Positions 13,679 through 27,056 of a stretch of DNA of 64,000 bases are shown here, one piece after another. The stretch lies in NCBI GenBank assembly GCA_009760855.2, contig WPIO01000236.1, forward strand, positions 62,001-126,000. The letters run 5' to 3'. The notes beneath the pieces are model-generated. The model had not been told where the DNA came from, searched no databases, and saw only the letters and a list, made by a program, of their open reading frames with translations. The stretch comes from Cristatella mucedo (lineage: Eukaryota; Bryozoa; Phylactolaemata; Cristatellidae). Within the stretch, counting starts at the first letter, position 1. Each line of letters opens with the position of its first letter. The position numbers and the translations under genes were made by a program.

Positions 13679-15546
13679 GAGTGCTGCACCATGTTTAAAG
13701 CATTTCGCACGTAAATAACACGTTTCGCACGAGTTCGCAGCAGATCGCGGAATATGTAGAAACTTTAAATCTGCATGTCGGAGCGTGTGCTGACTGGCAG
13801 CAGAGTGCTGCACCATGTTTAAAGCATTTCGCACGTAAATAACACGTTTCGCACGAGTTCGCAGCAGATCGCGGAATATGTAGAAACTTCAAATCTGCAT
13901 TTCGGAGCGTGAGCTGACTGGCAGCAGAGTGCTGCACCATGTTTAAAGCATTTCGCACGTAAATAATAACACGTTTCGCACGAGTTCGCAGCAGATCGCG
14001 GAATATGTAGAAACTTCAAATCTGCATGTCGGAGCGTGAGCTGACTGGCAGCAGAGTGCTGCACCATGTTTAAAGCATTTTTCACGTAAATAACACGTTT
14101 CGCACGAGAGTTCGCACCAGATCGCGGAATATGTAGAAACTTCAAATCTGCATGTCGGAGCGCGTGCTGACTGGCAGCAGAGTGCTGCACCATGTTTAAA
14201 GCATTTCGCACGTAAATAACACGTTTCGCACAAGTTCGCATCAGATCGCGGAATATGTAGAAACTTCAAATCTGCATTTCGGAGCGTGCGCTGACTGGCA
14301 GCAGAGTGCTGCACCATGTTTAAAGCATTTCGCACGTAAATAACACGTTTCGCACAAGTTCGCACCAGATCGCGGAATATGTAGAAACTTTAAATCTGCA
14401 TGTCGGAGCGTGTGCTGACTGGCAGCAGAGTGCTGCACCATGTTTAAAGCATTTCGCACGTAAATAACACGTTTCGCAAGAGTTCGCAGCAGATCGCGGA
14501 ATATGTAGAAACTTCAAATCTGCATGTCGGAGCGTGTGCTGACTTGCAGCAGAGTGCTGCACCATGTTTAAAGCATTTCGCACGTAAATAACACGTTTCG
14601 CACAAGTTCGCAGCAGATCGCGGAATATGTAGAAACTTCAAATCTGCATTTCGGAGCGTGCGCTGACTGGCAGCAGAGTGCTGCACCATATTTAAAGCAT
14701 TTCGCACGTAAATAACAATTTTCGCACAAGTTCGCACCAGATCGCGGAATATGTAGAAACTTTAAATCTGCATGTCGGAGCGTGCGCTGACTGGCAGCAG
14801 AGTGCTGCACCATGTTTAAAGCATTTCGCACGTAAATAACACGTTTCGCAAGAGTTCGGAGCAGATCGCGGAATATCTAGAAACTTTCAAATCTGCATGT
14901 TGGAGTGTGTGCTGACTTGCAGCAGAGTGCTGCACCATGTTTAAAGCATTTCGCACGTAAATAACACGTTTCGCACAAGTTCGCATCAGATCGCGGAATA
15001 TGTAGAAACTTCAAATCTGCATTTCGGAGCGTGCGCTGACTTGCAGCAGAGTGCTGCACCATGTTTAAAGCATTTCGCACGTAAATAACACGTTTCGCAC
15101 GAGTTCGGAGCAGATCGCGGAATATCTAGAAACTTCAAATCTGCATGTCGGAGCGTGGGCTGACTGGCAGCAGAGTGCTGCACCATGTTTAAAGCATTTC
15201 GCACGTAAATAACACGTTTCGCACGAGTTCGCAGCAGATCGCGGATATGTAGAAACTTCAAATCTGCATGTCGGAGCGTGCGCTGACTGGCAGCAGAGTG
15301 CTGCACCATGTTTAAAGCATTTCGCACGTAAATAACACGTTTCGCACGAGTTCGGAGCAGATCGCGGAATATCTAGAAACTTCAAATCTGCATGTCGGAG
15401 CGTGGGCTGACTGGCAGCAGAGTGCTGCACCATGTTTAAAGCATTTCGCACGTAAACAACACGTGTCGCACAAGTTCGCATCAGATCGCGGAATATGTAG
15501 AAACTTCAAATCTGCATTTCGGGAGTGTGCTGGCTGACTGGCAGCA

Positions 15547-16042
15547 GAGTGCTGCACCATGTTTAAAGCATTTCGCACGTAAATAACACGTTTCGCACAA
15601 GTTCGCATCAGATCGCGGAATATGTAGAAACGTATATTCTGCATTTCGGAGCGTGCGCTGACTGGCAGCAGAGTGCTGCACCATGTTTAAAGCATTTCGC
15701 ACGTAAATAACACGTTTCGCACAAGTTCGCACCAGATCGCGGAATATGTAGAAACTTTAAATCTGCATGTCGGAGCGTGCACTGACTGGCAGCAGAGTGC
15801 TGCACCATGTTTAAAGCATTTCGCACGTAAATAACACGTTTCGCAAGAGTTCGGAGCAGATCGCGGAATGTCTAGAAACTTCCAATCTGCCTGTCGGAGC
15901 GTGTTCTGACTTGCAGCAGAGTGCTGCACCATGTTTAATGCATTTCGCACGTAAATAACACGTTTCGCACGAGTTTGCAGCAGATCGCGGAAGATGTAGA
16001 AACTTCAAATCTGCATGTCGGAGCGTGCCCTGACATGCAGCA
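15547..16042 (+). repeat. A-B-C-D variant cassette, reference copy
   Basis: Exactly 496 bp and complete. A: CATCAG, ACGTATATTCTGC, GCATTTCGG. B: CACCAG, CTTTAAATC, GTGCACTG. C: CGCAAGAG, GGAGCAG, TGTCTAGAAACTTCC, CTGCCTGTCGG, GTTCTGACTTGC. D: TTTAATGC, GAGTTTGCAGC, GGAAGATG, CCCTGACATGC. It is preceded by Y (GGAGCAG, ATCTAG, GTGGGCTG) and Z (CATCAG, GCATTTCGG-type) units and followed by an E unit. Confidence 0.9.
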
Positions 16043-17902
16043 GAGTGCTGCACCATGTTTAAAGCATTTCGCAACGTAAATAACACGTTTCGCACGAGTT
16101 CGCAGCAGATCGCGGAATATGTAGAAACTTTAAATCTGCATGTCGGAGCGTGTGCTGACTGGCAGCAGAGTGCTGCACCATGTTTAAAGCATTTCGCACG
16201 TAAATAACACGTTTCGCACGAGTTCGCAGCAGATCGCGGAATATGTAGAAACTTCAAATCTGCATTTCGGAGCGTGCGCTGACTGGCAGCAGAGTGCTGC
16301 ACCATGTTTAAAGCATTTCGCACGTAAATAACACGTTTCGCACGAGTTCGCAGCAGATCGCGGAATATGTAGAAACTTCAAATCTGCATGTCGGAGCGTG
16401 CGCTGACTGGCAGCAGAGTGCTGCACCATGTTTAAAGCATTTCGCACGTAAATAACACGTTTCGCACGAGTTCGCAGCAGATCGCGGAATATGTAGAAAC
16501 TTTAAATCTGCATGTCGGAGCGTGCGCTGACTGGCAGCAGAGTGCTGCACCATGTTTAAAGCATTTCGCACGTAAATAACACGTTTCGCACAAGTTCGCA
16601 GCAGATCGCGGAATATGTAGAAACTTCAAATCTGCATTTCGGAGCGTGCTGCTGACTGGCAGCAGAGTGCTGCACCATGTTTAAAGCATTTCGCACGTAA
16701 ATAACACGTTTCGCACAAGTTCGCAGCAGATCGCGGAATATGTAGAAACTTCAAATCTGCATTTCGGAGCGTGCGCTGACTGGCAGCAGAGTGCTGCACC
16801 ATGTTTAAAGCATTTCGCACGTAAATAACACGTTTCGCACAAGTTCGCAGCAGATCGCGGAATATGTAGAAACTTCAAATCTGCATGTCGGAGCGTGCGC
16901 TGACTGCAGCAGAGTGCTGCACCATGTTTAAAGCATTTCGCACGTAAATAACACGTTTCGCACAAGTTCGCATCAGATCGCGGAATATGTAGAAACTTCA
17001 AATCTGCATTTCGGAGCGTGCGCTGACTGGCAGCAGAGTGCTGCACCATGTTTAAAGCATTTCGCACGTAAATAACACGTTTCGCACAAGTTCGCAGCAG
17101 ATCGCGGAATATGTAGAAACTTTAAATCTGCATGTCGGAGCGTGGGCTGACTGGCAGCAGAGTGCTGCACCATGTTTAAATTTTTCGCACGTAAATAACA
17201 CGTTTCGCAAGAGTTCGGCAGCAGATCGCGGAATATGTAGAAACTTCAAATCTGCATGTCGGAGCGTGTGCTGACTTGCAGCAGAGTGCTGCACCATGTT
17301 TAAAGCATTTCGCACGTAAATAACACGTTTCGCACAAGTTCGCAGCAGATCGCGGAATATGTAGAAACTTCAAATCTGCATGTCGGAGCGTGCGCTGACT
17401 GGCAGCAGAGTGCTGCACCATGTTTAAAGCATTTCGCACGTAAATAACACGTTTCGCACGAGTTCGCAGCAGATCGCGGAATATGTAGAAACTTCAAATC
17501 TGCATGTCGGAGCGTGCGCTGACTGGCAGCAGAGTGCTGCACCATGTTTAAAGCATTTCGCACGTAAATAACACGTTTCGCACGAATTCGCAGCAGATCG
17601 CGGAATATGTAGAAACTTCAAATCTGCATGTCGGAGCGTGGCTGACTGGCAGCAGAGTGCTGCACCATGTTTAAAGCATTTCGCACGTAAATAACACGTT
17701 TCGCACGAGTTCGCAGCAGATCGCGGAATATGTAGAAACTTCAAATCTGCATGTCGGAGCGTGGGCTGACTGGCAGCAGAGTGCTGCACCATGTTTAAAG
17801 CATTTCGCACGTAAATAACACGTTTCGCACAAGTTCGCATCAGATCGCGGAATATGTAGAAACTTCAAATCTGCATTTCGGAGCGTGGGCTGACTGGCAG
17901 CA

Positions 17903-18274
17903 GAGTGCTGCACCATGTTTAAAGCATTTCGCACGTAAATAACACGTTTCGCACAAGTTCGCATCAGATCGCGGAATATGTAGAAACGTATAATCTGCAT
18001 TTCGGAGCGTGCGCTGACTGGCAGCAGAGTGCTGCACCATGTTTAAAGCATTTCGCACGTAAATAACACGTTTCGCACAAGTTCGCACCAGATCGCGGAA
18101 TATGTAGAAACTTTAAATCTGCATGTCGGAGCGTGCACTGACTGGCAGCAGAGTGCTGCACCATGTTTAAAGCATTTCGCACGTAAATAACACGTTTCGC
18201 ACGAGTTCGCAGCAGATCGCGGAATATGTAGAAACTTCCAATCTGCCTGTCGGAGCGTGTGCTGACTTGCAGCA
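17903..18274 (+). repeat. A-B-C partial cassette
   Basis: Exactly 372 bp. A has ACGTATAATCTGC; B is typical. C keeps CTTCCAATCTGCCTGTCGG and GACTTGC but has GAGTTCGCAGCAG and ATGTAG, as if its left half had been replaced by a common unit. No D unit follows, so the cassette is cut after C. Confidence 0.8.
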
Positions 18275-20272
18275 GAGTGCTGCACCATGTTTAAAGCATT
18301 TCGCACGTAAATAACACGTTTCGCACGAGTTCGCACCAGATCGCGGAATATGTAGAAATTTCAAATCTGCATGTCGGAGCGTGCGCTGACTGCCAGCAGA
18401 GTTCTGCACCATGTTTAAAGCATTTCGCACGTAAATAACACGTTTCGCACGAGTTCGCACCAGATCGCGGAATATGTAGAAACTTCAAATCTGCATGTCG
18501 GAGCGTGTGCTGACTGGCAGCAGAGTGCTGCACCATGTTTAAAGCATTTTGCACGTAAATAACACGTTTCGCACGAGTTCGGCAGCAGATCGCGGAATAT
18601 GTAGAAACTTCAAATCTGCATGTCGGAGCGTGCGCTGACTGGCAGCAGAGTGCTGCACCATGTTTAAAGCATTTCGCACGTAAATAACACGTTTCGCACG
18701 AGTTCGCAGCAGATCGCGGAATATGTAGAAACTTCAAATCTGCATTTCGGAGCGTGCCTGCTGACTGGCAGCAGAGTGCTGCACCATGTTTAAAGCATTT
18801 CGCACGTAAATAACACGTTTCGCACGAGTTCGCAGCAGATCGCGGAATATGTAGAAACTTCAAATCTGCATGTCGGAGCGTGTGCTGACTGGCAGCAGAG
18901 TGCTGCACCATGTTTAAAGCATTTCGCACGTAAATAACACGTTTCGCACGAGTTCGCACCAGATCGCGGAATATGTAGAAACTTCAAATCTGCATGTCGG
19001 AGCGTGCTGCTGACTGGCAGCAGAGTGCTGCACCATGTTTAAAGCATTTCGCACGTAAATAACACGTTTCGCACAAGTTCGCATCAGATCGCGGAATATG
19101 TAGAAACTTCAAATCTGCATTTCGGAGCGTGGGCTGACTGGCAGCAGAGTGCTGCACCATGTTTAAAGCATTTCGCACGTAAATAACACGTTTCGCACAA
19201 GTTCGCATCAGATCGCGGAATATGTAGAAACTTTAAATCTGCATGTCGGAGCGTGCTCTGACTGGCAGCAGAGTGCTGCACCATGTTTAAAGCATTTCGC
19301 ACGTAAATAACACGTTTCGCAAGAGTTCACAGCAGATCGCGGAATATCTAGAAACTTCAAATCTGCATGTCGGAGCGTGAGCTGACTGCAGCAGAGTGCT
19401 GCACCATGTTTAAAGCATTTCGCACGTAAATAACACGTTTCGCACGAGTTTGCAGCAGATCGCGGAATATGTAGAAACTTTAAATCTGCATGTCGGAGCG
19501 TGCCCTGACATGCAGCAGAGTGCTGCACCATGTTTAAAGCATTTCGCACGTAAATAAACACGTTTCGCACGAGTTCGCAGCAGATCGCGGAATATGTAGA
19601 AACTTTAAATCTGCATGTCGGAGCGTGCGCTGACTGGCAGCAGAGTGCTGCACCATGTTTAAAGCATTTCGCACGTAAATAACACGTTTCGCACAAGTTC
19701 GCATCAGATCGCGGAATATGTAGAAACTTCAAATCTGCATTTCGGAGCGTGGGCTGACTGGCAGCAGAGTGCTGCACCATGTTTAAAGCATTTCGCACGT
19801 AAATAACACGTTTCGCACAAGTTCGCATCAGATCGCGGAATATGTAGAAACTTTAAATCTGCATTTCGGAGAGTGAGCTGACTGGCAGCAGAGTGCTGCA
19901 CCATGTTTAAAGCATTTCGCACGTAAATAACACGTTTCGCACGAGTTCGGAGCAGATCGCGGAATATGTAGAAACTTCAAATCTGCATGTCGGAGCGTGT
20001 GCTGACTGGCAGCAGAGTGCTGCACCATGTTTAAAGCATTTCGCACGTAAATAACACGTTTCGCACGAGTTTGCAGCAGATCGCGGAAGATGTAGAAACT
20101 TCAAATCTGCATGTCGGAGCGTGCCCTGACTGGCAGCAGAGTGCTGCACCAGTGCTGCACCATTTAAAGCATTTCGCGCACGTAATAACACGTTTCGCAC
20201 GAGTTCGCACCAGATCGCGGAATATGTAGAAACTTTAAATCTGCATGTCGGAGCGTGCGCTGACTGGCAGCA

Positions 20273-20768
20273 GAGTGCTGCACCATGTTTAAAGCATTTC
20301 GCACGTAAATAACACGTTTCGCACAAGTTCGCATCAGATCGCGGAATATGTAGAAACGTATATTCTGCATTTCGGAGCGTGCGCTGACTGACAGCAGAGT
20401 GCTGCACCATGTTTAAAGCATTTCGCACGTAAATAACACGTTTCGCACAAGTTCGCACCAGATCGCGGAATATGTAGAAACTTTAAATCTGCATGTCGGA
20501 GCGTGTCCTGACTGGCAGCAGAGTGCTGCACCATGTTTAAAGCATTTCGCACGTAAATAACACGTTTCGCAAGAGTTCGGAGCAGATCGCGGAATGTCTA
20601 GAAACTTCCAATCTGCCTGTCGGAGCGTGTTCTAACTTGCAGCAGAGTGCTGCACCATGTTTAATGTATTTCGCACGTAAATAACACGTTTCGCACGAGT
20701 TTGCAGCAGATCGCGGAAGATGTAGAAACTTCAAATCTGCATGTCGGAGCGTGCCCTGACATGCAGCA
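20273..20768 (+). repeat. A-B-C-D variant cassette
   Basis: Exactly 496 bp with the ACGTATATTCTGC change in A, and typical C and D. B differs by GTGTCCTG in place of GTGCACTG, and C by GTTCTAACTTGC. Immediately upstream, near 20150, is a short GTGCTGCACC duplication and a unit with a damaged start. Confidence 0.87.
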
Positions 20769-21016
20769 GAGTGCTGCACCATGTTTAAAGCATTTCGCAC
20801 GTAAATAACACGTTTCGCACAAGTTCGCATCAGATCGCGGAATATGTAGAAACTTCAAATCTGCATTTCGGAGCGTGTGCTGACTGGCAGCAGAGTGCTG
20901 CACCATGTTTAAAGCATTTCGCACGTAAATAACACGTTTCGCACAAGTTCGCATCAGATCGCGGAATATGTAGAAACTTCAAATCTGCATTTCGGAGCGT
21001 GCGCTGACTGGCAGCA

Positions 21017-21388
21017 GAGTGCTGCACCATGTTTAAAGCATTTCGCACGTAAATAACACGTTTCGCACAAGTTCGCATCAGATGGCGGATTATGTAGAAA
21101 CGTAGAATCTGCATTTCGGAGCGTGTGCTGACTGACAGCAGAGTGCTGCACCATGTTTAAAGCATTTCGCATGTAAATAACACGTTTCGCACAAGTTCGC
21201 AGCAGATCGCGGAATATGTAGAAACTTTAAATCTGCATGTCGGAGCGTGCACTGACTGGCAGCAGAGTGCTGCACCATGTTTAAAGCATTTCGCACGTAA
21301 ATAACACGTTTCGCAAGAGTTCGGAGCAGATCGCGGAATGTCTAGAAACTTCCAATCTGCCTGTCGGAGCGTGTGCTGACTTGCAGCA
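21017..21388 (+). repeat. A-B-C partial cassette with rare A subtype
   Basis: Exactly 372 bp. A is the rare subtype with GATGGCGGATTATG and ACGTAGAATCTGC, seen again only near 26500. B has CAGCAG instead of CACCAG. C is typical but ends GTGTGCTGACTTGC. The next unit keeps TTTAATGC and GAGTTTGCAGC of D but not its GGAAGATG or CCCTGACATGC. Confidence 0.8.
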
Positions 21389-21769
21389 GAGTGCTGCACC
21401 ATGTTTAATGCATTTCGCACGTAAATAACACGTTTCGCACGAGTTTGCAGCAGATCGCGGAATATGTAGAAACTTCAAATCTGCATGTCGGAGCGTGCGC
21501 TGACTGGCAGCAGAGTGCTGCACCATGTTTAAAGCATTTCGCACGTAAATAACACGTGTCGCACAAGTTCGCATCAGATCGCGGAATATGTAGAAACTTC
21601 AAATCTGCATTTCGGAGCGTGCGCTGACTGGCAGCAGAGTGCTGCACCATGTTTAAAGCATTTCGCACGTAAATAACACGTTTCGCACAAGTTCGCACCA
21701 GATCGCGGAATATGTAGAAACTTTAAATCTGCATGTCGGAGCGTGCACTGACTGGCAGCAGAGTGCTGC

Positions 21770-21785
21770 ACCATGCGAGTTTGCA
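21770..21785 (+). repeat. 36-bp deletion junction inside a monomer
   Basis: CACCATG (consensus 9-15) is followed directly by CGAGTTTGCAG (consensus 52 onward), removing 36 bp. The size is confirmed by cassette spacing: 21017 to 22345 is 1,328 bp, exactly 11 x 124 minus 36. It lies in the clean core, so it is probably a real event. Confidence 0.85.
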
Positions 21786-22344
21786 GCAGATCGCGGAATA
21801 TGTAGAAACTTCAAATCTGCATGTCGGAGCGTGTGCTGACTGGCAGCAGAGTGCTGCACCATGTTTAAAGCATTTCGCACGTAAATAACACGTTTCGCAC
21901 GAGTTCGGAGCAGATCGCGGAATATGTAGAAACTTCAAATCTGCATGTCGGAGCGTGGGCTGACTGGCAGCAGAGTGCTGCACCATGTTTAAAGCATTTC
22001 GCACGTAAATAACACGTTTCGCACGAGTTCGGAGCAGATCGCGGAATATGTAGAAACTTCAAATCTGCATGTCGGAGCGTGCTCTGACTGGCAGCAGAGT
22101 GCTGCACCATGTTTAAAGCATTTCGCACGTAAATAACACGTTTCGCACGAGTTCGGAGCAGATCGCGGAATATCTAGAAACTTCAAATCTGCATGTCGGA
22201 GCGTGGGCTGACTGGCAGCAGAGTGCTGCACCATGTTTAAAGCATTTCGCACGTAAATAACACGTTTCGCACAAGTTCGCATCAGATCGCGGAATATGTA
22301 GAAACTTCAAATCTGCATTTCGAAGCGTGGGCTGACTGGCAGCA

Positions 22345-22840
22345 GAGTGCTGCACCATGTTTAAAGCATTTCGCACGTAAATAACACGTTTCGCACAAGT
22401 TCGCATCAGATCGCGGAATATGTAGAAACGTATATTCTGCATTTCGGAGCGTGCGCTGACTGACTGCAGAGTGCTGCACCATGTTTAAAGCATTTCGCAC
22501 GTAAATAACACGTTTCGCACAAGTTCGCACCAGATCGCGGAATATGTAGAAACTTTAAATCTGCATGTCGGAGCGTGCACTGACTGGCAGCAGAGTGCTG
22601 CACCATGTTTAAAGCATTTCGCACGTAAATAACACGTTTCGCAAGAGTTCGGAGCAGATCGCGGAATGTCTAGAAACTTCCAATCTGCCTGTCGGAGCGT
22701 GTTCTGACTTGCAGCAGAGTGCTGCACCATGTTTAATGTATTTCGCACGTAAATAACACGTTTCGCACCAGTTTGCAGCAGATCGCGGAAGATGAAGAAA
22801 CTTCAAATCTGCATGTCGGAGCGTGCCCTGACATGCAGCA
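22345..22840 (+). repeat. A-B-C-D variant cassette
   Basis: Exactly 496 bp. It carries the ACGTATATTCTGC, GTGCACTG, TGTCTAGAAACTTCC and GGAAGATG marks. D has ATGAAG for ATGTAG. It starts 1,328 bp after the cassette at 21017, which equals 11 monomers minus the 36-bp deletion at 21774. Y and Z units precede and an E unit follows. Confidence 0.88.
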
Positions 22841-24329
22841 GAGTGCTGCACCATGTTTAAAGCATTTCGCACGTTAATAACACGTTTGGCACGAGTTCGC
22901 AGCAGATCGCGGAATATGTAGAAACTTTAAATCTGCATGTCGGAGCGTGTGCTGACTGGCAGCAGAGTGCTGCACCATGTTTAAAGCATTTCGCACGTAA
23001 ATAACACGTTTCGCACGAGTTCGCAGCAGATCGCGGAATATGTAGAAACTTCAAATCTGCATGTCGGAGCGTGAGCTGACTGGCAGCAGAGTGCTGCACC
23101 ATGTTTAAAGCATTTCGCACGTAAATAACACGTTTCGCACAAGTTCGCACCAGATCGCGGAATATGTAGAAACTTTAAATCTGCATGTCGGAGCGTGCAC
23201 TGACTGGCAGCAGAGTGCTGCACCATGTTTAAAGCATTTCGCACGTAAATAACACGTTTCGCACGAGTTCGCAGCAGATCGCGGAATATGTAGAAACTTT
23301 AAATCTGCATGTGGGAGCGTGAGCTGACTGGCAGCAGAGTGCTGCACCATGTTTAAAGCATTTCGCACGTAAATAACACGTTTCGCACAAGTTCGCATCA
23401 GATCGCGGAATATGTAGAAACTTCAAATCTGCATGTCGGAGCGTGGCCTGACTGGCAGCAGAGTGCTGCACCATGTTTAAAGCATTTCGCACGTAAATAA
23501 CACGTTTCGCACAAGTTCAGAGCAGATCGCGGAATATGTAGAAACTTCAAATCTGCATTTCGGAGCGTGCGCTGACTGGCAGCAGAGTGCTGCACCATGT
23601 TTAAAGCATTTCGCACGTAAATAACACGTTTCGCACAAGTTCGCATCAGATCGCGGAATATGTAGAAACTTCAAATCTGCATTTCGGAGCGTGCGCTGAC
23701 TGGCAGCAGAGTGCTGCACCATGTTTAAAGCATTTCGCACGTAAATAACACGTTTCGCACAGAGTTCGCATCAGATCGCGGAATATGTAGAAACTTCAAA
23801 TCTGCATGTCGGAGCGTGTGCTGACTTGCAGCAGAGTGCTGCACCATGTTTAAAGCATTTCGCACGTAAATAACACGTTTCGCACGAGTTCGCACCAGAT
23901 CGCGGAATATGTAGAAACTTCAAATCTGCATGTCGGAGCGTGGGCTGACTGGCAGCAGAGTGCTGCACCATGTTTAAAGCATTTCGCACGTAAATAACAC
24001 GTTTCGCACGAGTTCAGAGCAGATCGCGGAATATCTAGAAACTTCAAATCTGCATGTCGGAGCGTGCGCTGACTGGCAGCAGAGTGCTGCACCATGTTTA
24101 AAGCATTTCGCACGTAAATAACACGTTTCGCACGAGTTCGGAGCAGATCGCGGAATATGTAGAAACTTCAAATCTGCATGTCGGAGCGTGGCCTGACTGG
24201 CAGCAGAGTGCTGCACCATGTTTAAAGCATTTCGCACGTAAATAACACGTTTCGCACAAGTTCGCAGCAGATCGCGGAATATGTAGAAACTTCAAATCTG
24301 CATTTCGGAGCGTGGGCTGACTGGCAGCA

Positions 24330-24825
24330 GAGTGCTGCACCATGTTTAAAGCATTTCGCACGTAAATAACACGTTTCGCACAAGTTCGCATCAGATCGCG
24401 GAATATGTAGAAACGTATATTCTGCATTTCGGAGCGTGCGCTGACTGGCAGCAGAGTGCTGCACCATGTTTAAAGCATTTCGCACGTAAATAACACGTTT
24501 CGCACAAGTTCGCACCAGATCGCGGAATATGTAGAAACTTTAAATCTGCATGTCGGAGCGTGCACTGACTGGCAGCAGAGTGCTGCACCATGTTTAAAGC
24601 ATTTCGCACGTAAATAACACGTTTCGCAAGAGTTCGGAGCAGATCGCGGAATGTCTAGAAACTTCCAATCTGCCTGTCGGAGCGTGTTCTGACTTGCAGC
24701 AGAGTGCTGCACCATGTTTAATGCATTTCGCACGTAAATAACACGTTTCGCACGAGTTTGCAGCAGATCGCGGAAGATGTAGAAACTTCAAATCTGCATG
24801 TCGGAGCGTGCCCTGACATGCAGCA
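24330..24825 (+). repeat. A-B-C-D variant cassette
   Basis: Exactly 496 bp, complete and nearly identical to the copy at 15547. The following units are E (CTTTAAATC, GTGTGCTG) and a GCATTTCGG / GTGAGCTG unit; the same two follow the copy at 13181, which extends the shared order to six units. Confidence 0.9.
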
Positions 24826-25569
24826 GAGTGCTGCACCATGTTTAAAGCATTTCGCACGTAAATAACACGTTTCGCACGAGTTCGCAGCAGATCGCGGAAT
24901 ATGTAGAAACTTTAAATCTGCATGTCGGAGCGTGTGCTGACTGGCAGCAGAGTGCTGCACCATGTTTAAAGCATTTCGCACGTAAATAACACGTTTCGCA
25001 CGAGTTCGCAGCAGATCGCGGAATATGTAGAAACTTCAAATCTGCATTTCGGAGCGTGAGCTGACTGGCAGCAGAGTGCTGCACCATGTTTAAAGCATTT
25101 CGCACGTAAATAACACGTTTCGCACGAGTTCGCAGCAGATCGCGGAATATGTAGAAACTTCAAATCTGCATGTCGGAGCGTGTGCTGACTGGCAGCAGAG
25201 TGCTGCACCATGTTTAAAGCATTTCGCACGTAAATAACACGTTTCGCACGAGTTCGCAGCAGATCGCGGAATATGTAGAAACTTTAAATCTGCATGTCGG
25301 AGCGTGTGCTGACTGGCAGCAGAGTGCTGCACCATGTTTAAAGCATTTCGCACGTAAATAACACGTTTCGCACAAGTTCGCATCAGATCGCGGAATATGT
25401 AGAAACTTCAAATCTGCATGTCGGAGCGTGAGCTGACTGGCAGCAGAGTGCTGCACCATGTTTAAAGCATTTCGCACGTAAATAACACGTTTCGCACAAG
25501 TTCGCATCAGATCGCGGAATATGTAGAAACTTCAAATCTGCATTTCGGAGCGTGCGCTGACTGGCAGCA

Positions 25570-25941
25570 GAGTGCTGCACCATGTTTAAAGCATTTCGCA
25601 CGTAAATAACACGTTTCGCACAAGTTCGCATCAGATCGCGGAATATGTAGAAACTTATAATCTGCATTTCGGAGCGTGCGCTGACTGACAGCAGAGTGCT
25701 GCACCATGTTTAAAGCATTTCGCACGTAAATAACACGTTTCGCACAAGTTCGCACCAGATCGCGGAATATGTAGAAACTTTAAATCTGCATGTCGGAGCG
25801 TGCACTGACTGGCAGCAGAGTGCTGCACCATGTTTAAAGCATTTCGCACGTAAATAACACGTTTCGCAAGAGTTCGGAGCAGATCGCGGAATGTCTAGAA
25901 ACTTCCAATCTGCCTGTCGGAGCGTGTTCTGACTTGCAGCA
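25570..25941 (+). repeat. A-B-C partial cassette with D head only
   Basis: Exactly 372 bp, with A of the CTTATAATC subtype, typical B and C. The next unit begins TTTAATGC like D, then continues as a CACAAG / CAGCAG unit, so D is cut inside the unit by an exchange between TTTAATGCATTTCGC and GCACAAG. Confidence 0.82.
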
Positions 25942-26560
25942 GAGTGCTGCACCATGTTTAATGCATTTCGCACGTAAATAACACGTTTCGCACAAGTTCG
26001 CAGCAGATCGCGGAATATGTAGAAACTTCAAATCTGCATTTCGGAGCGTGAGCTGACTTGCAGCAGAGTGCTGCACCATGTTTAAAGCATTTCGCACGTA
26101 AATAACACGTTTCGCACGAGTTCGGAGCAGATCGCGGAATATCTAGAAACTTCAAATCTGCATGTCGGAGCGTGGGCTGACTGGCAGCAGAGTGCTGCAC
26201 CATGTTTAAAGCATTTCGCACGTAAATAACACGTTTCGCACGAGTTCGCAGCAGATCGCGGAATATGTAGAAACTTCAAATCTGCATGTCGGAGCGTGCG
26301 CTGACTGGCAGCAGAGTGCTGCACCATGTTTAAAGCATTTCGCACGTAAATAACACGTTTCGCACGAGTTCGCAGCAGATCGCGGAATATGTAGAAACTT
26401 CAAATCTGCATGTCGGAGCGTGGGCTGACTGGCAGCAGAGTGCTGCACCATGTTTAAAGCATTTCGCACGTAAATAACACGTTCGCACAAGTTCGCATCA
26501 GATGGCGGATTATGTAGAAACGTAGAATCTGCATTTCGGAGCGTGTGCTGACTGCCAGCA

Positions 26561-27056
26561 GAGTGCTGCACCATGTTTAAAGCATTTCGCACGTAAATAA
26601 CACGTTTCGCACAAGTTCGCATCAGATCGCGGAATATGTAGAAACGTATATTCTGCATTTCGGAGCGTGCGCTGACTGACAGCAGAGTGCTGCACCATGT
26701 TTAAAGCATTTCGCACGTAAATAACACGTTTCGCACAAGTTCGCACCAGATCGCGGAATATGTAGAAACTTTAAATCTGCATGTCGGAGCGTGCACTGAC
26801 TGGCAGCAGAGTGCTGCACCATGTTTAAAGCATTTCGCACGTAAATAACACGTTTCGCAAGAGTTCGGAGCAGATCGCGGAATGTCTAGAAACTTCCAAT
26901 CTGCCTGTCGGAGCGTGTGCTGACTTGCAGCAGAGTGCTGCACCATGTTTAATGCATTTCGCACGTAAATAACACGTTTCGCACGAGTTTGCAGCAGATC
27001 GCGGAAGATGTAGAAACTTCAAATCTGCATGTCGGAGCGTGCCCTGACATGCAGCA
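26561..27056 (+). repeat. A-B-C-D variant cassette
   Basis: Exactly 496 bp with ACGTATATTCTGC in A and GGAAGATG in D. It is directly preceded by the rare GATGGCGGATTATG subtype (about 26500). It is the last complete cassette before about 5.5 kb of array with common units. Confidence 0.88.
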
